NCBI RefSeq assembly: GCF_047495875.1
Contig: NC_092464.1
Span: forward strand, 28,428,865-28,492,864
Length of the DNA: 64,000 bases
Direction: 5' to 3'
Source of the DNA: Pithys albifrons albifrons
Lineage: Eukaryota; Chordata; Aves; Passeriformes; Thamnophilidae
Shown here: positions 20,886-32,290 of the stretch, piece after piece
Numbering within the stretch: position 1 is the first letter of the stretch
Layout: every line of letters starts with the position of its first letter
The notes under the pieces: generated by a model
The model's input: the letters and a program-made list of their open reading frames with translations, nothing else
Database searches by the model: none
What the model was told of the DNA's origin: nothing
Translations under genes and position numbers: made by a program

Positions 20886-23800
20886 CTCTTTCATTGTCTC
20901 CTGTTAAAAACTTTTCTGTAGCTTCCAAGTATTAACAACTTTTAAATTTGTTCACTGAGATGAAGCAAAAGAGATATAATCCAGTGGAGTTTTGCTTCTC
21001 CCAGGGGAATATTGTCTGGATAAAGGCTTTCCTGTAACTGAATTTTGCAGTCTTTCAAGAACATAATTTCCAGTATTAGCATTTCCTTATCAGCTTTTTC
21101 AGTGATCTTTAAAAGTAACTTGGGGGTTTATTCAATTTTTTGATTATGGTGGGGTTTTTTATTAAGTTCAATATTAAGGCAAAATTTTATTTTACTTTTC
21201 AAGTGCACTCTTTTACTTCTGTGTATGTGTAGGATGAGGAAGAAGAGTTTAATTTTTTTTTTAACTATATACAGTCACATTCTTTGACCTCATTTTTACA
21301 GTGCGAAGTATTCAGTAAAAATGTTGCTTTGCATCCTGTAGCTGTACTGGTACAATTGCCTGTGCAGCTGTATTGTGGCCCTCACAGTGAGCTGATCTGG
21401 CTTTAGTAAAATTTCTGGGTTATATTCCAGCTTATCAGTTCAGAGTGCAGCTGGCTGGATTTGTATGCCAGCACAGCTGGAGGGGGCCATGCAGAAATTC
21501 AAAAGATAGGGCTGAATGGTGGGAGTACCTTAAATTAGTGCTCTTGCTGCTGAAGAATTCTGGATCATGAAATCAGGGCCTTGGTGTTTGTTGAGTAATA
21601 ACAACATGCACAAAACACAGTTCAATAAAATGATACTTTTCTGTTTGTTTGGAAAATATGGGAAAAAAAATTACAGACTTGAAAGCATTCCTAGACAGGT
21701 ATCATTGGTCACAATGCATGCCATCCCCAAGATAAAGAGCTGAAATTGTTATAAGCAGAAATAAGAGATAAACATTCTTAACAGTGTCTGCCTTAATCTA
21801 CAAAGGTTTCATAAGATTGCTGTTTTGGTATTTTCTTCTCTTATGTCACTGTACAGTCTACAGACAGCATTTTTTTTAGTCTCAAAGCAGTGATTCTAAC
21901 TTTCTGAAAACTGCAAGTATGCAATTGCTGTACTTGTGATGATTTGGTCTCTGAAATGTCTGGCTACATTTTAAAATTTCTGAGGTACCAGGAAGTTTGT
22001 GAGGTCAATTACAAGATATGATAACTGTCAGAGGTGGAAAATATTTTTCTATTTTTTGGATTTTTGGTGTGGAGGTTTGGTTGATTTTTGTGACTTTTGG
22101 TTTTGTTTGTTGTTTTTGTTGGTTTTTTATGTTGTGATTGTTTTGGGGGCGGGGTGGGATTTTTAATCCTAACCTGCAAGGACAGAAGGATGAGATTATG
22201 ATCCTTCTCTGAAGGCTGGCAAATAAAGCCTGGAGACATGATGGTGGTTCAGGACAAGGAACTGTCTGTTCTGAGGGTACCTCAGCCTGCTTGACTGTAT
22301 CTTGATGTACTTAAGGAAGGCAGGCCTTGATCTTATTTGTGCCTATGCTTCTTCATTTTCGTCTTCTTGTTCCTCCACTAATTAATTCTGTAGGGAAAAA
22401 TATGATACCTTAGAAATGTCGTGCTTGCTTAACTCATTTCTAGGTACCTTCTCTTAAAGATTTGTGTCTTCAATTGTTGTGGGATTGTTCAACATGCAGA
22501 ATACCTGACTTCAGTGTTATGCAATGTTGCAACTTAAATTCTGATGTGAAATTCTTCAAATTTCATATCCTGTGTCTGAAGTGATATTGTCTACTGATAG
22601 CTTCTCAAATCATCTTGGTCTATTCAGTTCCTTGCTAGAAAATTTTAGACATAAATGAAAGCTTGGGGTGATAACAAAGCAAAATGTCACTTCTACTTCA
22701 TTTCATTAAGTTTTTGAATTGAATGTTTGAACCGAGACATTATTTGATTGGCTCAGATGGTGTTTATTTTCCTTTCTGAAGGAGGTAGGCTGTAGCTTCT
22801 TTTGAGATGGATAGAAATCTATAAAGACACAGTAATGACAGTGTTGGCTATTGTCAGTCTGTCAAATTTTTTGATTAGTAATTAGATTGCCTAGTAATCC
22901 AGGGAAAGAGGATGCAATCGATCTCTCCTGCACAAGACCCTCTCCATTCTCTCCCTTTCCCTGCTAGCAGGGCAGCCCAATGAAGCAAGATGCAGCAGCA
23001 GCTGCTCCCAGGGCTGGAAAATACCTGTGTACCAGAAGGTTACTGCATCTGGGCTTCTGGACAGGCCAAACAGTTGCCTGTGAGGTGCCACTTCCAGGTG
23101 TCTAGAGCAGTTTGGGTGCCCTCACTACAGCATGAGAAGATGCTTTGGAAGAGAGCATCTGTCTGTCTTACTGGTCACATCTGACTCATGGGAACTGATG
23201 ACTTTCCGGTGAGGCCTCTCTATCTCTGGTGACCATGTAAACTGGAATTTACACAGACGAGCTCCCTCTTGCATGGTAAACCATCATCTCACTTCCTGTA
23301 TGTGGATTTATTAGCGTTTAAAGATATGTGGGTGTGTACTTAAGGAAGTTTCAGCCTCCTCACTCCCTTATTGTGACGGCATTAGGAGCTTGGGCTGTCC
23401 CTATTGCATGCTGTGTGTTCCTCAGCCTCACTGGCAGTCCTGCCAGCCAAGGGACTTGTCTGCCACTAGGGGAATTGCCTGCCATCCAATGCATCCCTGT
23501 TCCCCCTGCCCAGCCAGACCACAGCTTGGGGCTCACCCACTTGCCTTCCATGGTGCTCCTAGTATCAGGCCATATATGTGAGCTTATATGTAGAGAATAC
23601 TAGTAATGTATTCATTGTTGTATAAATCACAACCTGTATTTGGTCCTTCATAGCCTTTTGCCAAGTTTATATATATATATTTAGACAAAAAAGAGATATA
23701 ATTATGTTCTGCTGCATTATCTAATGTGAAAACAGTCTTAGCTGAGGGATGTGACTTGCCTTTAAGTCTGGCCAACTTCATTTTGTGATTTCTGCTTCTT

Positions 23801-24295
23801 TTTGGGTAGTGAAACATAAAAGACCTTGAAATTACTGAAAACAAGCCTGCTGAGATGTAAAATATATTAATAATAAAAAGAACTGGTATGATTCTCTTTA
23901 TCCTAATTGTCTGCCTTGTGGTGTACAGGCAAATGTCTGTTGAGTTATGTTCTGCTTTGTCTGCTATTGTATTAGGCGAATGTTTTTTCTGTCACACTTC
24001 ATAAATCAGGAATTTATTCTCAATAGAATTGATTAATAGATGCCATAATGTTGTTACAAGTGTGAGTAGCATGTCTTAACCACATCAAGAGGAAGCCTCA
24101 CCATTTTTATCTATCAGCCATCTTCATAAAGAATTGAACTTATGATGGTATAACAACATCTGTTATTTGTTTGGTGACTCCTTAGTATAAATAGATATTC
24201 ATATACACTTTGTGAAGCATGATCATTTCTTTAATATACTCAGCTTCTCAAAGTAGAATTTATTAATGGGAAAAGACACATACACACACACATAC

Positions 24296-24335
<40 letters not shown>

Positions 24336-27300
24336 ATATATTTTCCCACAACTGAATTCAGGTTTATCATGATTAGGTACCCCTGGTGCCTATTGAGACC
24401 ACACTTGGACATTAAAAAGATGCAGTATCTGCTTTACAGTTTACAGGCTACTTTGCTAGACTTGAAATTAGTGGGAGGGCATTGAGGAAAAACAGGGATA
24501 GCTGGAGGAAAGAACAAAGGCTATGCTTGAGTGGTTGTGTGGCTTACGTCACTTTGTTAAGTAAACAGGGTGGTTCTGCTAAGCCTTCTGACTTTGTAGT
24601 TTTAAGGATACGTGCTTCTTGTACCATGCCAAACCATCCCACTGATAGAGAAGTTAACCTGTTCTCCATCTACCTGTCATCTTGCCAAAAAGTAGTGTGT
24701 AGATTTTGATGTGGGGGATAAGATCAAGTGTAAGGGATCAGTAGTGCCTTTGGGAATATCTCCTACATTCCTTCTTGTGGGAGACTTGCCTGCTTGCTGT
24801 CCCCAGCTGATAGTCTTATCATTGCACTGTTAGTATTTCATACACCTGTTCTTTTTGTAATATTTTCTGCGCAATCATTCTTTGGTAGGTGATATTAACA
24901 AGGCAGATCCAACGAAGATTTCCTTGTCTCTCTCATGTGCTGGACTTCGTGCTTCTATCTTTGAAACTTTACCTGGCAAAGCATTGATGCAGAATGACAT
25001 CTTGGCAATGTTGTTACATGTACTAGTGTTGTAGATGTGATCACAACAGGAAAAAATGTTTGTGCTGAGATAGTATTGCTGGGGAGGTAAGTAAAGTTAA
25101 GGCATCATACCACAATAAAAAACCTTTACTCATAACATGAAGTTGCAGATAAGGAAGGACCTTCTGGTTTTACTAGTCTGTCTTGGGTATGTCTGTGATC
25201 TTAGTGGGTCTTTCTCATCCTTCCTAATCTGAATCTGATCATATAAAATGAAGGTGATACACAGTTAGAATATACTAATTTCAAAGGAAAGATTTTTACT
25301 TCTGCTTGAAACAAAAATGATTATCTGGAAGTCTCTTTCCTTCTATGGTTTGTGAAGGCATATGGGACCAATGCCAGTGCATCTGTTAGCACTGTTATAG
25401 CCACTTGCATGTATGGAGGAGCCTTTATCACTGCCTAACTTTCCTTTCCAACATCCTTAACCTGTCACCTGTCATGGTGACTACAAAGATTTTCTCCCTT
25501 GAGCTGTACTGTCTTGATGTTACTGCTTCGCTATGACCATGTGCCTTCCTGGCTGTGTATAGTGGACTTGGGGCTTATCTCCAACCTTTATTTGTTGATC
25601 AAGTCTGTTATCACCCTCTGGAATGTGCTTGAGGTAGCTCGGCACACCTGGGAGGAAAGGATGGGCCACTTTCCCCCCAGACTGTATACTTTATGGCACA
25701 TGCCAGGGTACAGTGGTGGTAAAGTCATTTCAGCCATATCACAGGACTGGCTCAGGTAGCTGTAATAGCCCAGGTCTTCTACACAGGTGAAGCACTGCAT
25801 GTTACAGAGCCAAGTGGGGCCTGTAAGGAGCCTGAACAAAACAGTAATGAAGCTGGATTTTTAGGACAACCATGGGCTTTGCACTCTTCCTCAGTCAGTG
25901 TGCTTAAAATAATTAATATTGGGTAGTTTCCTTCAGGTGGACAAGTATATAGACCTTGTTCCTGAACTTAAATTGATTTCTGAGGTAATCTGTCTTTTCT
26001 GTGCATCTCAAAATGCAATAGGCTCTGGACTTCTGGTAGCAGGAGCCTTGGACTCCTACTTGCTTTGTCTGATGCAAATGACTACTAATGGGCCCAGCAC
26101 TGTGTGCACAGGCAGTTTTAGGTTGAGGAAATTATTCTGTAGCAGCTTAGCTGGCTTAACCTGGTAGCTGAATTATGTGAATCAGCATTCCTTGCTTAAT
26201 GAAAACCAAAGTGAGTTATTGGCATATCAGTCACGCTGCTGGATGCTGCCTCAGCTGATGTGACCACTTTTTGGATGTGCTCCGAGATCTTTGCTTCAGC
26301 ACTTGCCTGACAGTCAGCCGTCTCTTTTTTCCTTAGCTGTGATGAGGTACAAGTATGTATGACTGTTACTACAGTAACACTGAAACTGAATGTTCTACTA
26401 GAAATGTGTTTAGCTTAAGAACTATATTTAGCTTTTTGTGAACATCTCAATTTAGCTAAGACTCTTTCAAAGTGAAAGTTTAAATTTATTCTACTGGAAG
26501 ATGCTTTCTTGCAACAAACTTGGAAATATGAACAAATTATGTGTGTTTGTAGTGGGCGTGTTTTTGAAGAATGTTGGAGGTTCTTTTTAGAAAATGAGCT
26601 AGTGCCTTAAATATCTACATACAGCAAGCAATAAAAGCTATTAAACTGATTTTTCCCAACCAGAGCAATATAACCACAGAATGAACTAAACTGAAGAAGC
26701 CAAAACTGAAGTTCTGCATCGGATTTAATGTATGCATCCAGAAGTAAAATATGTATTTTACTTACTTACATATGCTTGGATCAAGCCTTGAATTTGAAAG
26801 GTGGATAGGGGGGAAAATAGTGGGCAGAAAAGGATGGGAGACTTTCCACTGATTTTAGCAGGTGTTGACTCAGATTATCATTCTGTTCCCTCTTAGCAGA
26901 AAGACCCTCTCCAGTAAACTAAGAAGGACCAGATCCTACCTCCTTCCCTTCCCCAAATCTGTGTGGCCTGCTACAGTGTGAGCAGAAAGTAAGCACTCCT
27001 ACTGAAGCCTTTGGGCTATCTCCTTGCTAAGTAAATGCTGCCTATCACAGATGGAGCTTTAGGCTGTTAACTAAACTTGTCGAGCACTGGGAATACTAAT
27101 GAGCAACAACACTTGACTCTAATGGAGACAGTTAAACAGAATTCTCAGGCTAGTGAAGGTTAGGGTTAGTTTTGTTTAAAATGGATTTTTGACTATCAAA
27201 TATCATGTCCTTGGCTGGCCACTGACTGTATTTTACTTAACTTTTCCCCTGACTGTTTACTTTTTTTTTGAGAGAGCAGTTCAGTTGTAGAGTTTGGGAA

Positions 27301-28640
27301 TATGATTTTATTGCAAATTCATATTATATTGCTGGTGACTTTGTTCTTAGAATTGGAACAGCAGTTGAATCACCCTTGCTATACAGTACATTAAAGTGAC
27401 TCAAGCACTGAAGAAAGTGTGCTAGACCTTGTAACAGGACCAGTGTTCTCCCAGTTAATAAATGTAAATGGTCTAATTTGTATGAACATTATATTTAAGA
27501 CCTACTTATGGACCAACATCATTGTGCAAAGGGCTATGCAAACAGAGACCAAAATGTCAATACTCAGCCTTGTAATTTAAACAAGATGACTAGGATTTAG
27601 AGGAATACAGGATGATAGAAAGTGGGAAGAACAGAAGAGAGGAGTGAGCAGATGCTGGTGTGCTATGTGGCCTCATGTAGGACAACCATCCTTCAGAAGT
27701 GGAATGCAACTGTAGCATACTTGTAATGAATCAAAATGTGGGGGCAGCTTTGCCTTCTGAGGTTTCCTAGTGTTGTCATCTAAATTAGACCCATTCCAAC
27801 AGGAATACCGTGCTTTGAATATTATAATGGAGATTTTGGTTTTTTTTTTTAACCACAAACTTAAAATGCCTTAGGAAACTATGCTGAAGCCTCTCTATTC
27901 ATAGGTTTTGTCCCTTGGAGACTGGAGTGGGTAAGATAGTTCCAGGGGATGTACAGGAAGGAAGCAGGGGATTTTACTCACTTTTGTTAGCTGAATGCTA
28001 ATGCTGCTGACTCTAGAAAGAGGTGTTTGTTGTCTGTGAGAATTCATGCAGGTGCAGTGGCTCCAGTCCCTCCCCTGGGAAAAGATTGATCAGCAGCAGA
28101 AATGTGCTGAAAGCAGAAAGCCTCTTTCATGCTCTTTGAAACTTTTTTAAGTTAATGATTTGTTTGACTGACATGATTGCATGTGGTTCTGAGACCATCT
28201 TCAGGTGATCTCATTGAAATGATAAGGTAGGAGAATTCTTGACCTCTCCTGCTATTACTGTTTGTTTGGGTGTGTAGGTATTTCCTGCAAAGCCAGGTCA
28301 GCAGAGCAATTAGAGCCTGGCCACACAGTCATCTGTAGTGCCGGACAGCTAAAAATTCAAGTTGTTCTGCAGTTTGTATAATTTACTCTTTTGAACTTGG
28401 CAGTTTATAATATCTCCTGCATGTTTGTGGATTCTGCTTAGAATCTCCAATACACTGGAGTTTTTCATGTTAAAAAATAACTTGAAAATAGGGAGAACAG
28501 AGTGCCTCTGAAAAACTTGCTTCAAGTTATTTCTTCCCTCTTTTAAGTGAAAAAAACTTCATGTGATTTTGTGCTTGAGTATCTTCTTGCTCTTTGGACA
28601 AGGAGAGCCTGGATCTTGGCATTCATGATCACTCTTCCAA
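20886..28640. other. gene-free region
   Basis: AT-rich desert without a recognisable gene or transposon. A T/G-rich tract lies at about 22050-22160 and a TA/CA microsatellite at 24277-24340. A GC-richer stretch at 22910-23570 has only short open frames. A 22-nt palindrome lies at 26742-26763 (arms AAGTAAAATA / TATTTTACTT, 2-nt centre). Confidence 0.55.
24277..24340. repeat. compound (CA)n/(TA)n microsatellite
   Basis: Alternating purine-pyrimidine run: CACATACACACA-type units, then TACGTATATGTG, an uninterrupted TA run (about 24305-24325), then ACACACATACATATA. It is self-complementary and can form cruciform or Z-DNA. Length polymorphism is likely. Confidence 0.9.
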
Positions 28641-28738
28641 GATGCCTGGTTCAACTCCCTGCTCAAAGCACAGCCAGTTCTGAAGTTAGGTATGTCTGCT
28701 CAGATTCTTGCCCAGCTAAGTTGTGAATATCTCTAAAA
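28641..28738 (-). mobile_element. degraded CR1-like fragment, antisense
   Basis: The segment GGTTCAACTCCCTGCTCAAAG (from about 28648), AGTTCTGAAGTTAGG (about 28675) and TTGTGAATATCTCTAAAA (about 28721) resembles the antisense of an avian CR1-type 3' region as I remember it. The match is by eye and diverged. It abuts a sense CR1 piece (28746 on), so the two face each other. Confidence 0.4.
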
Positions 28739-28745
28739 CACAAAA

Positions 28746-28832
28746 CCACAGAAAGTTCCACCTCAACATGAGGAAGAACTACTTTACACTGAGCCCTGGA
28801 ACAGGATACCGAGGGAGGCTGTTGAAAGCTAC
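28746..28832 (+). mobile_element. CR1 LINE fragment, sense
   Basis: CACAGAAAGTTCCACCTCAA, ATGAGGAAGAACTACTTTAC, CCTGGAACAGGATACCGAGG and GAGGCTGTTGAA follow, in order, the conserved CR1 segment just upstream of the 3' end (ORF2 C-terminus and adjoining region). It breaks off before the usual tail, so it is truncated at both ends. The opposite open frame at 28663-28899 is only its antisense. Confidence 0.7.
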
Positions 28833-28849
28833 TTCCCCATGACCTCCTT

Positions 28850-31691
28850 GTCTTTACTGTGCTAAGAAATGGCTTTGACTTGCTCCACAATCTTTGCACA
28901 GACTGTGATTAAGCCTGTGGTTTCCCAAATTGTACTTCTTGAAGAGGCATCTGACCTTTTTGCCTTTCTACAGTAATCTGGGCCCTTCTGAAACTGCCAT
29001 TACCTTTTAAAGACCATTGAGGGTGTTGTCCTAGTGGTGCTGGCCAGCAGTCTCACTGGCCTTACTTGTCACGTGAGCCCATAGGATCGGGCAGATATTA
29101 AGTCTACTCTCCCAGATGCTTCTATTAGGCAGAGGAACCAAAAATGCTTGAGACCGCACCTCACCAGTAAAGGCCTTTTCTGCTTCTGTTAACACCAAAT
29201 CTCTCAGCCCATTCAAGCAACAGAACAACATTGTCTTAAAATTGCTATTTTTGTCTCTGTGCCAGAGGACCTTATTGTTTCCTCTTGCACATTTTACTAA
29301 TTTTGGCTCCACTGGAGCTTCAGCCTCTCTAGAGCTCTCCCTTATACAGCCAGGAATTGTTCCTGTTTCCTTCACCCTTGTAATTCCTGCATGCTTTTGT
29401 GACACCTCATCAACTCATTCAGGGATGTAAACTAATGATGTAAAATACCTAACCTGGGACTTTGCTTGGGTTAAGGCAATATTGTTAAGATTTAAACCCC
29501 CCAGATAGTACCCCACTAGCATCTATGAATACCCATGGCTGAGGTAACTTGCAGTGCTTGAGACAGAAATCTTGAGTGGTCTGATGAAGTACTTTCAGGT
29601 ATGTAAATGGACTGATAAAGGGGATATTATTTTTTATGAGAACTTATTAATATATGCTTGCTTCCTTCTCAGTTTTAGTCACTACTTTCTATTGCAGCCT
29701 GTTGTGTATTGAATTGTTGGGGATGTATTCTACACCCACTCTTCAGGTGTTGTAAACTCTCACAAGCACTCTTGTTCTGATTAAAGGAATTGCTGGGTTA
29801 TATTGCCTGAATTCTTTTGGCCTTATTCATATTAGCCTGAAGGAGGAGGGAAGAAAAGGCACAAACATTAAAGTCTGTAAATAAAAAGCCACAGCAGAGG
29901 CAGCTTGTACTGGTGTGGTAACAGGGCAGCATCAGAGTAGGTGTTACAGCCAACCTCCTGATGGCTGGCCATGAGTCCAGTGAGCTATTACAGCACTGCT
30001 GATGCTTCTTTCAGCACTCATGAGGAGGGGTTTAGCCTGTGCACTCCTTAACCCACTAACTTTATTTTGGTCTCTGTAGAGCATGAAGGAAAATTACAAA
30101 ATTTCTCTGAGCCAGAATGAATATCAAACTAAGTTGTGTGCTACTTGACAGATAGCTCTGCTGGAGATGAATGGCTAAATGAGAGCTTGGAGCTGTAGTG
30201 TGGCTCTTAATGCCTCAACATGTCTCACTGGCACTGAGTTTTGCTTTATTTAGCTTGAGAAAACAGACTACACTACAATGTCCATTTTATAAATCTATTA
30301 CTAAAATTGATTGTTTTTCAGCTTTTGCTGCCTTTAAGGCTACAAGAAAACCCCAGGATGAAGTCAGAAAGAACATAATCTGTTGAACTGTAGTGCTGAA
30401 GCAGATTTGAAAAAATCAATGGTGAATAAAAAATTCTACTTAAAAACATAAATCACTACAATCTCCCAAATAGCTGACTATGATAAAATGGCAATGAATT
30501 TTTCATGAAGTACAGCAATAACACCAGATGGCTACTGGGCCTGTGGGAGAATCCTTCCATTTCACATTAATTCTGAAGAACAGTGAACTATAAACAGCAT
30601 GCAGTAATGAACTCGTCACCCACCCAAACTGTTAGTTTGGACCTAAAAACAAATGGACGGAGTCACATTTGTTCTAAACTGGCATATTTTCCTGGACTTC
30701 TGTCTGAGGTCTGGCTCCATTAGTTCTTGTCTACACAGGTCTCTGCAATGTGTAAGTGGGCGGCATTTGGCTTAAATTGCTTTCTGCTCACACAGTTGTC
30801 TTCTGTCCTTTTTTTATCTTGTCAAATCCTGCTAAAATTAACTTGCATTGAAAGAGATATTACTTCAGTGTGGAACGTATGAAACTCCTGTAAAAGTTCA
30901 TGTGAACTTTAGCCATGTCATATGAGCTACAGTGGTAGTGTCTGCAGTGCATGTCTTTTCTTGTTGTTTTGGAAGTCATGTTAGTTTACCTTTGTACTTT
31001 CCAATGTTGAAGCAATACACATTGGTGTGTGTCCAGCTGTATTTGTCTCTTACTTAAATTTGTCGGGTTCTAGCCAGGAGTGTGTTATGTCTACCATCCT
31101 CTGTGCTGCTCTTAATCATGGTTGGTGGCCTGGTTTATCATCCCTAGCAGGAACGACAAACTAGAAAACCTAGAGTAAGAGTAGAACTTGCTATTGATGT
31201 AACACTTATGGAAGCAGTAATTCCAGGGTCAACCGTGTCACTGGTCAAAGCTAAAGAAAAATGCTTAATTAAGGATTTCTCAAACAGAAAATTTGTTTTA
31301 CAGAGGTTTGGTGGTTTTGTTCATTTGTTTTTTGGGTTTTTTTGTTTTGTTTTTCCCCCCTCCTCAAACGTAGGTCACATTCTGGGCTTAAATTTGGAAA
31401 ACCTAAAACAAATTTTAGCCACCAACCTTGGGTTTTGGTTATTCTTTTTTTCCCTTCTTATTTCTATAGGGACATCTAAGCTAGTTTAACAGAAGCAAAA
31501 CATGATCAATCATTATACTTCTGACCACTGTACTTCTGAGTGGTGGGAAATGGATTTGAATAAGTGGTGGTGTATGTCCAAATAATGACTGACTTAAAGT
31601 AAAGGAGTGTGCATTAAGATTTAATCATAGGAAGCTAAAGATTTTTTTTTACTCATATGACTTAATTTTTTTATTAAGTATCCTCTGTCAT
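28850..31691. other. gene-free region
   Basis: No gene recognised. Open frames at 29031-29405 (minus) and 31208-31489 carry no family motif. An 18-nt palindrome at 30893-30910 (AAAGTTCA-TG-TGAACTTT) resembles an inverted nuclear-receptor half-site pair. Confidence 0.55.
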
Positions 31692-32290
31692 TGTTGAGTC
31701 ATAGTGGACAAGGAGCACAGGGCCACAGGTGTCACACAGAAAGCTAATTTATTAAACTATGTGTAACACACTCAAAAGAAAAATGGAGAAGAAGGATGCC
31801 TCAATGTACAAGTTATCTCTACATATTCTAAATTCCTCCCAAGGTCACTTTTTGTAGGTCTATGACAGTGTCCCTAACTCTGCCAGAACTTCTAATTGGA
31901 TGTTACATGCTCTCCAGGTGTAAATTCAGTTTCATGAGAAATTGTCAGCACACATTTTATTCTCACAGCTTGCTCTTTTCTCAGCTTCTTTCTTATCTCT
32001 TGTTGTTCCAGCTATTCCACCAGTTTTTCCTCACAGTCCTTTCCCATTTCTTGCTGCTACAGCTGTTCGGGGAGACTGTATTTTGTCCATATCAAAACCA
32101 GCTGCAGTCTCCATCCCCACACCCTCTGCAGTTTACAGCCCCAGTAGAAGAGCCTTTCTGTGGAGAATTTATCTGTATGTACTTTGCCCTCCTCTATCTG
32201 CCAACACATGGGTGTATCCACTCTTTGAAGTGAAGCTCAGAGTTCTCATTTGGCCTTGTGGTAGCTGATATGTCCACATGGCACAGTACA
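31692..32290 (-). mobile_element. candidate solo LTR of an endogenous retrovirus, minus orientation
   Basis: A 599-bp block starts TGTTGAGTC and ends GCACAGTACA, so on the minus strand it reads TG...CA, as retroviral LTRs do. It is flanked by near-identical 6-bp direct repeats, TGTCAT (31686-31691) and AGTCAT (32291-32296). A minus-strand AATAAA lies at 31748-31753, about 56 nt from the proposed 3' end, where an R/U5 junction would put it. No gag, pol or env sequence is attached. The frames inside (31862-32233, 31942-32268) are incidental. The boundaries were chosen by eye from terminal dinucleotides and flanking repeats, so this could be coincidence. Confidence 0.4.

Noticed and set aside
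27158..27175. TTAGGGTTAG, telomere-like
   Set aside because: Less than two units, so not an interstitial telomeric array.
31862..32268. Leu/Phe-rich overlapping frames of 123 and 108 residues
   Set aside because: They lie inside the candidate minus-strand LTR and reflect T-rich sequence; no start context or motif supports translation.
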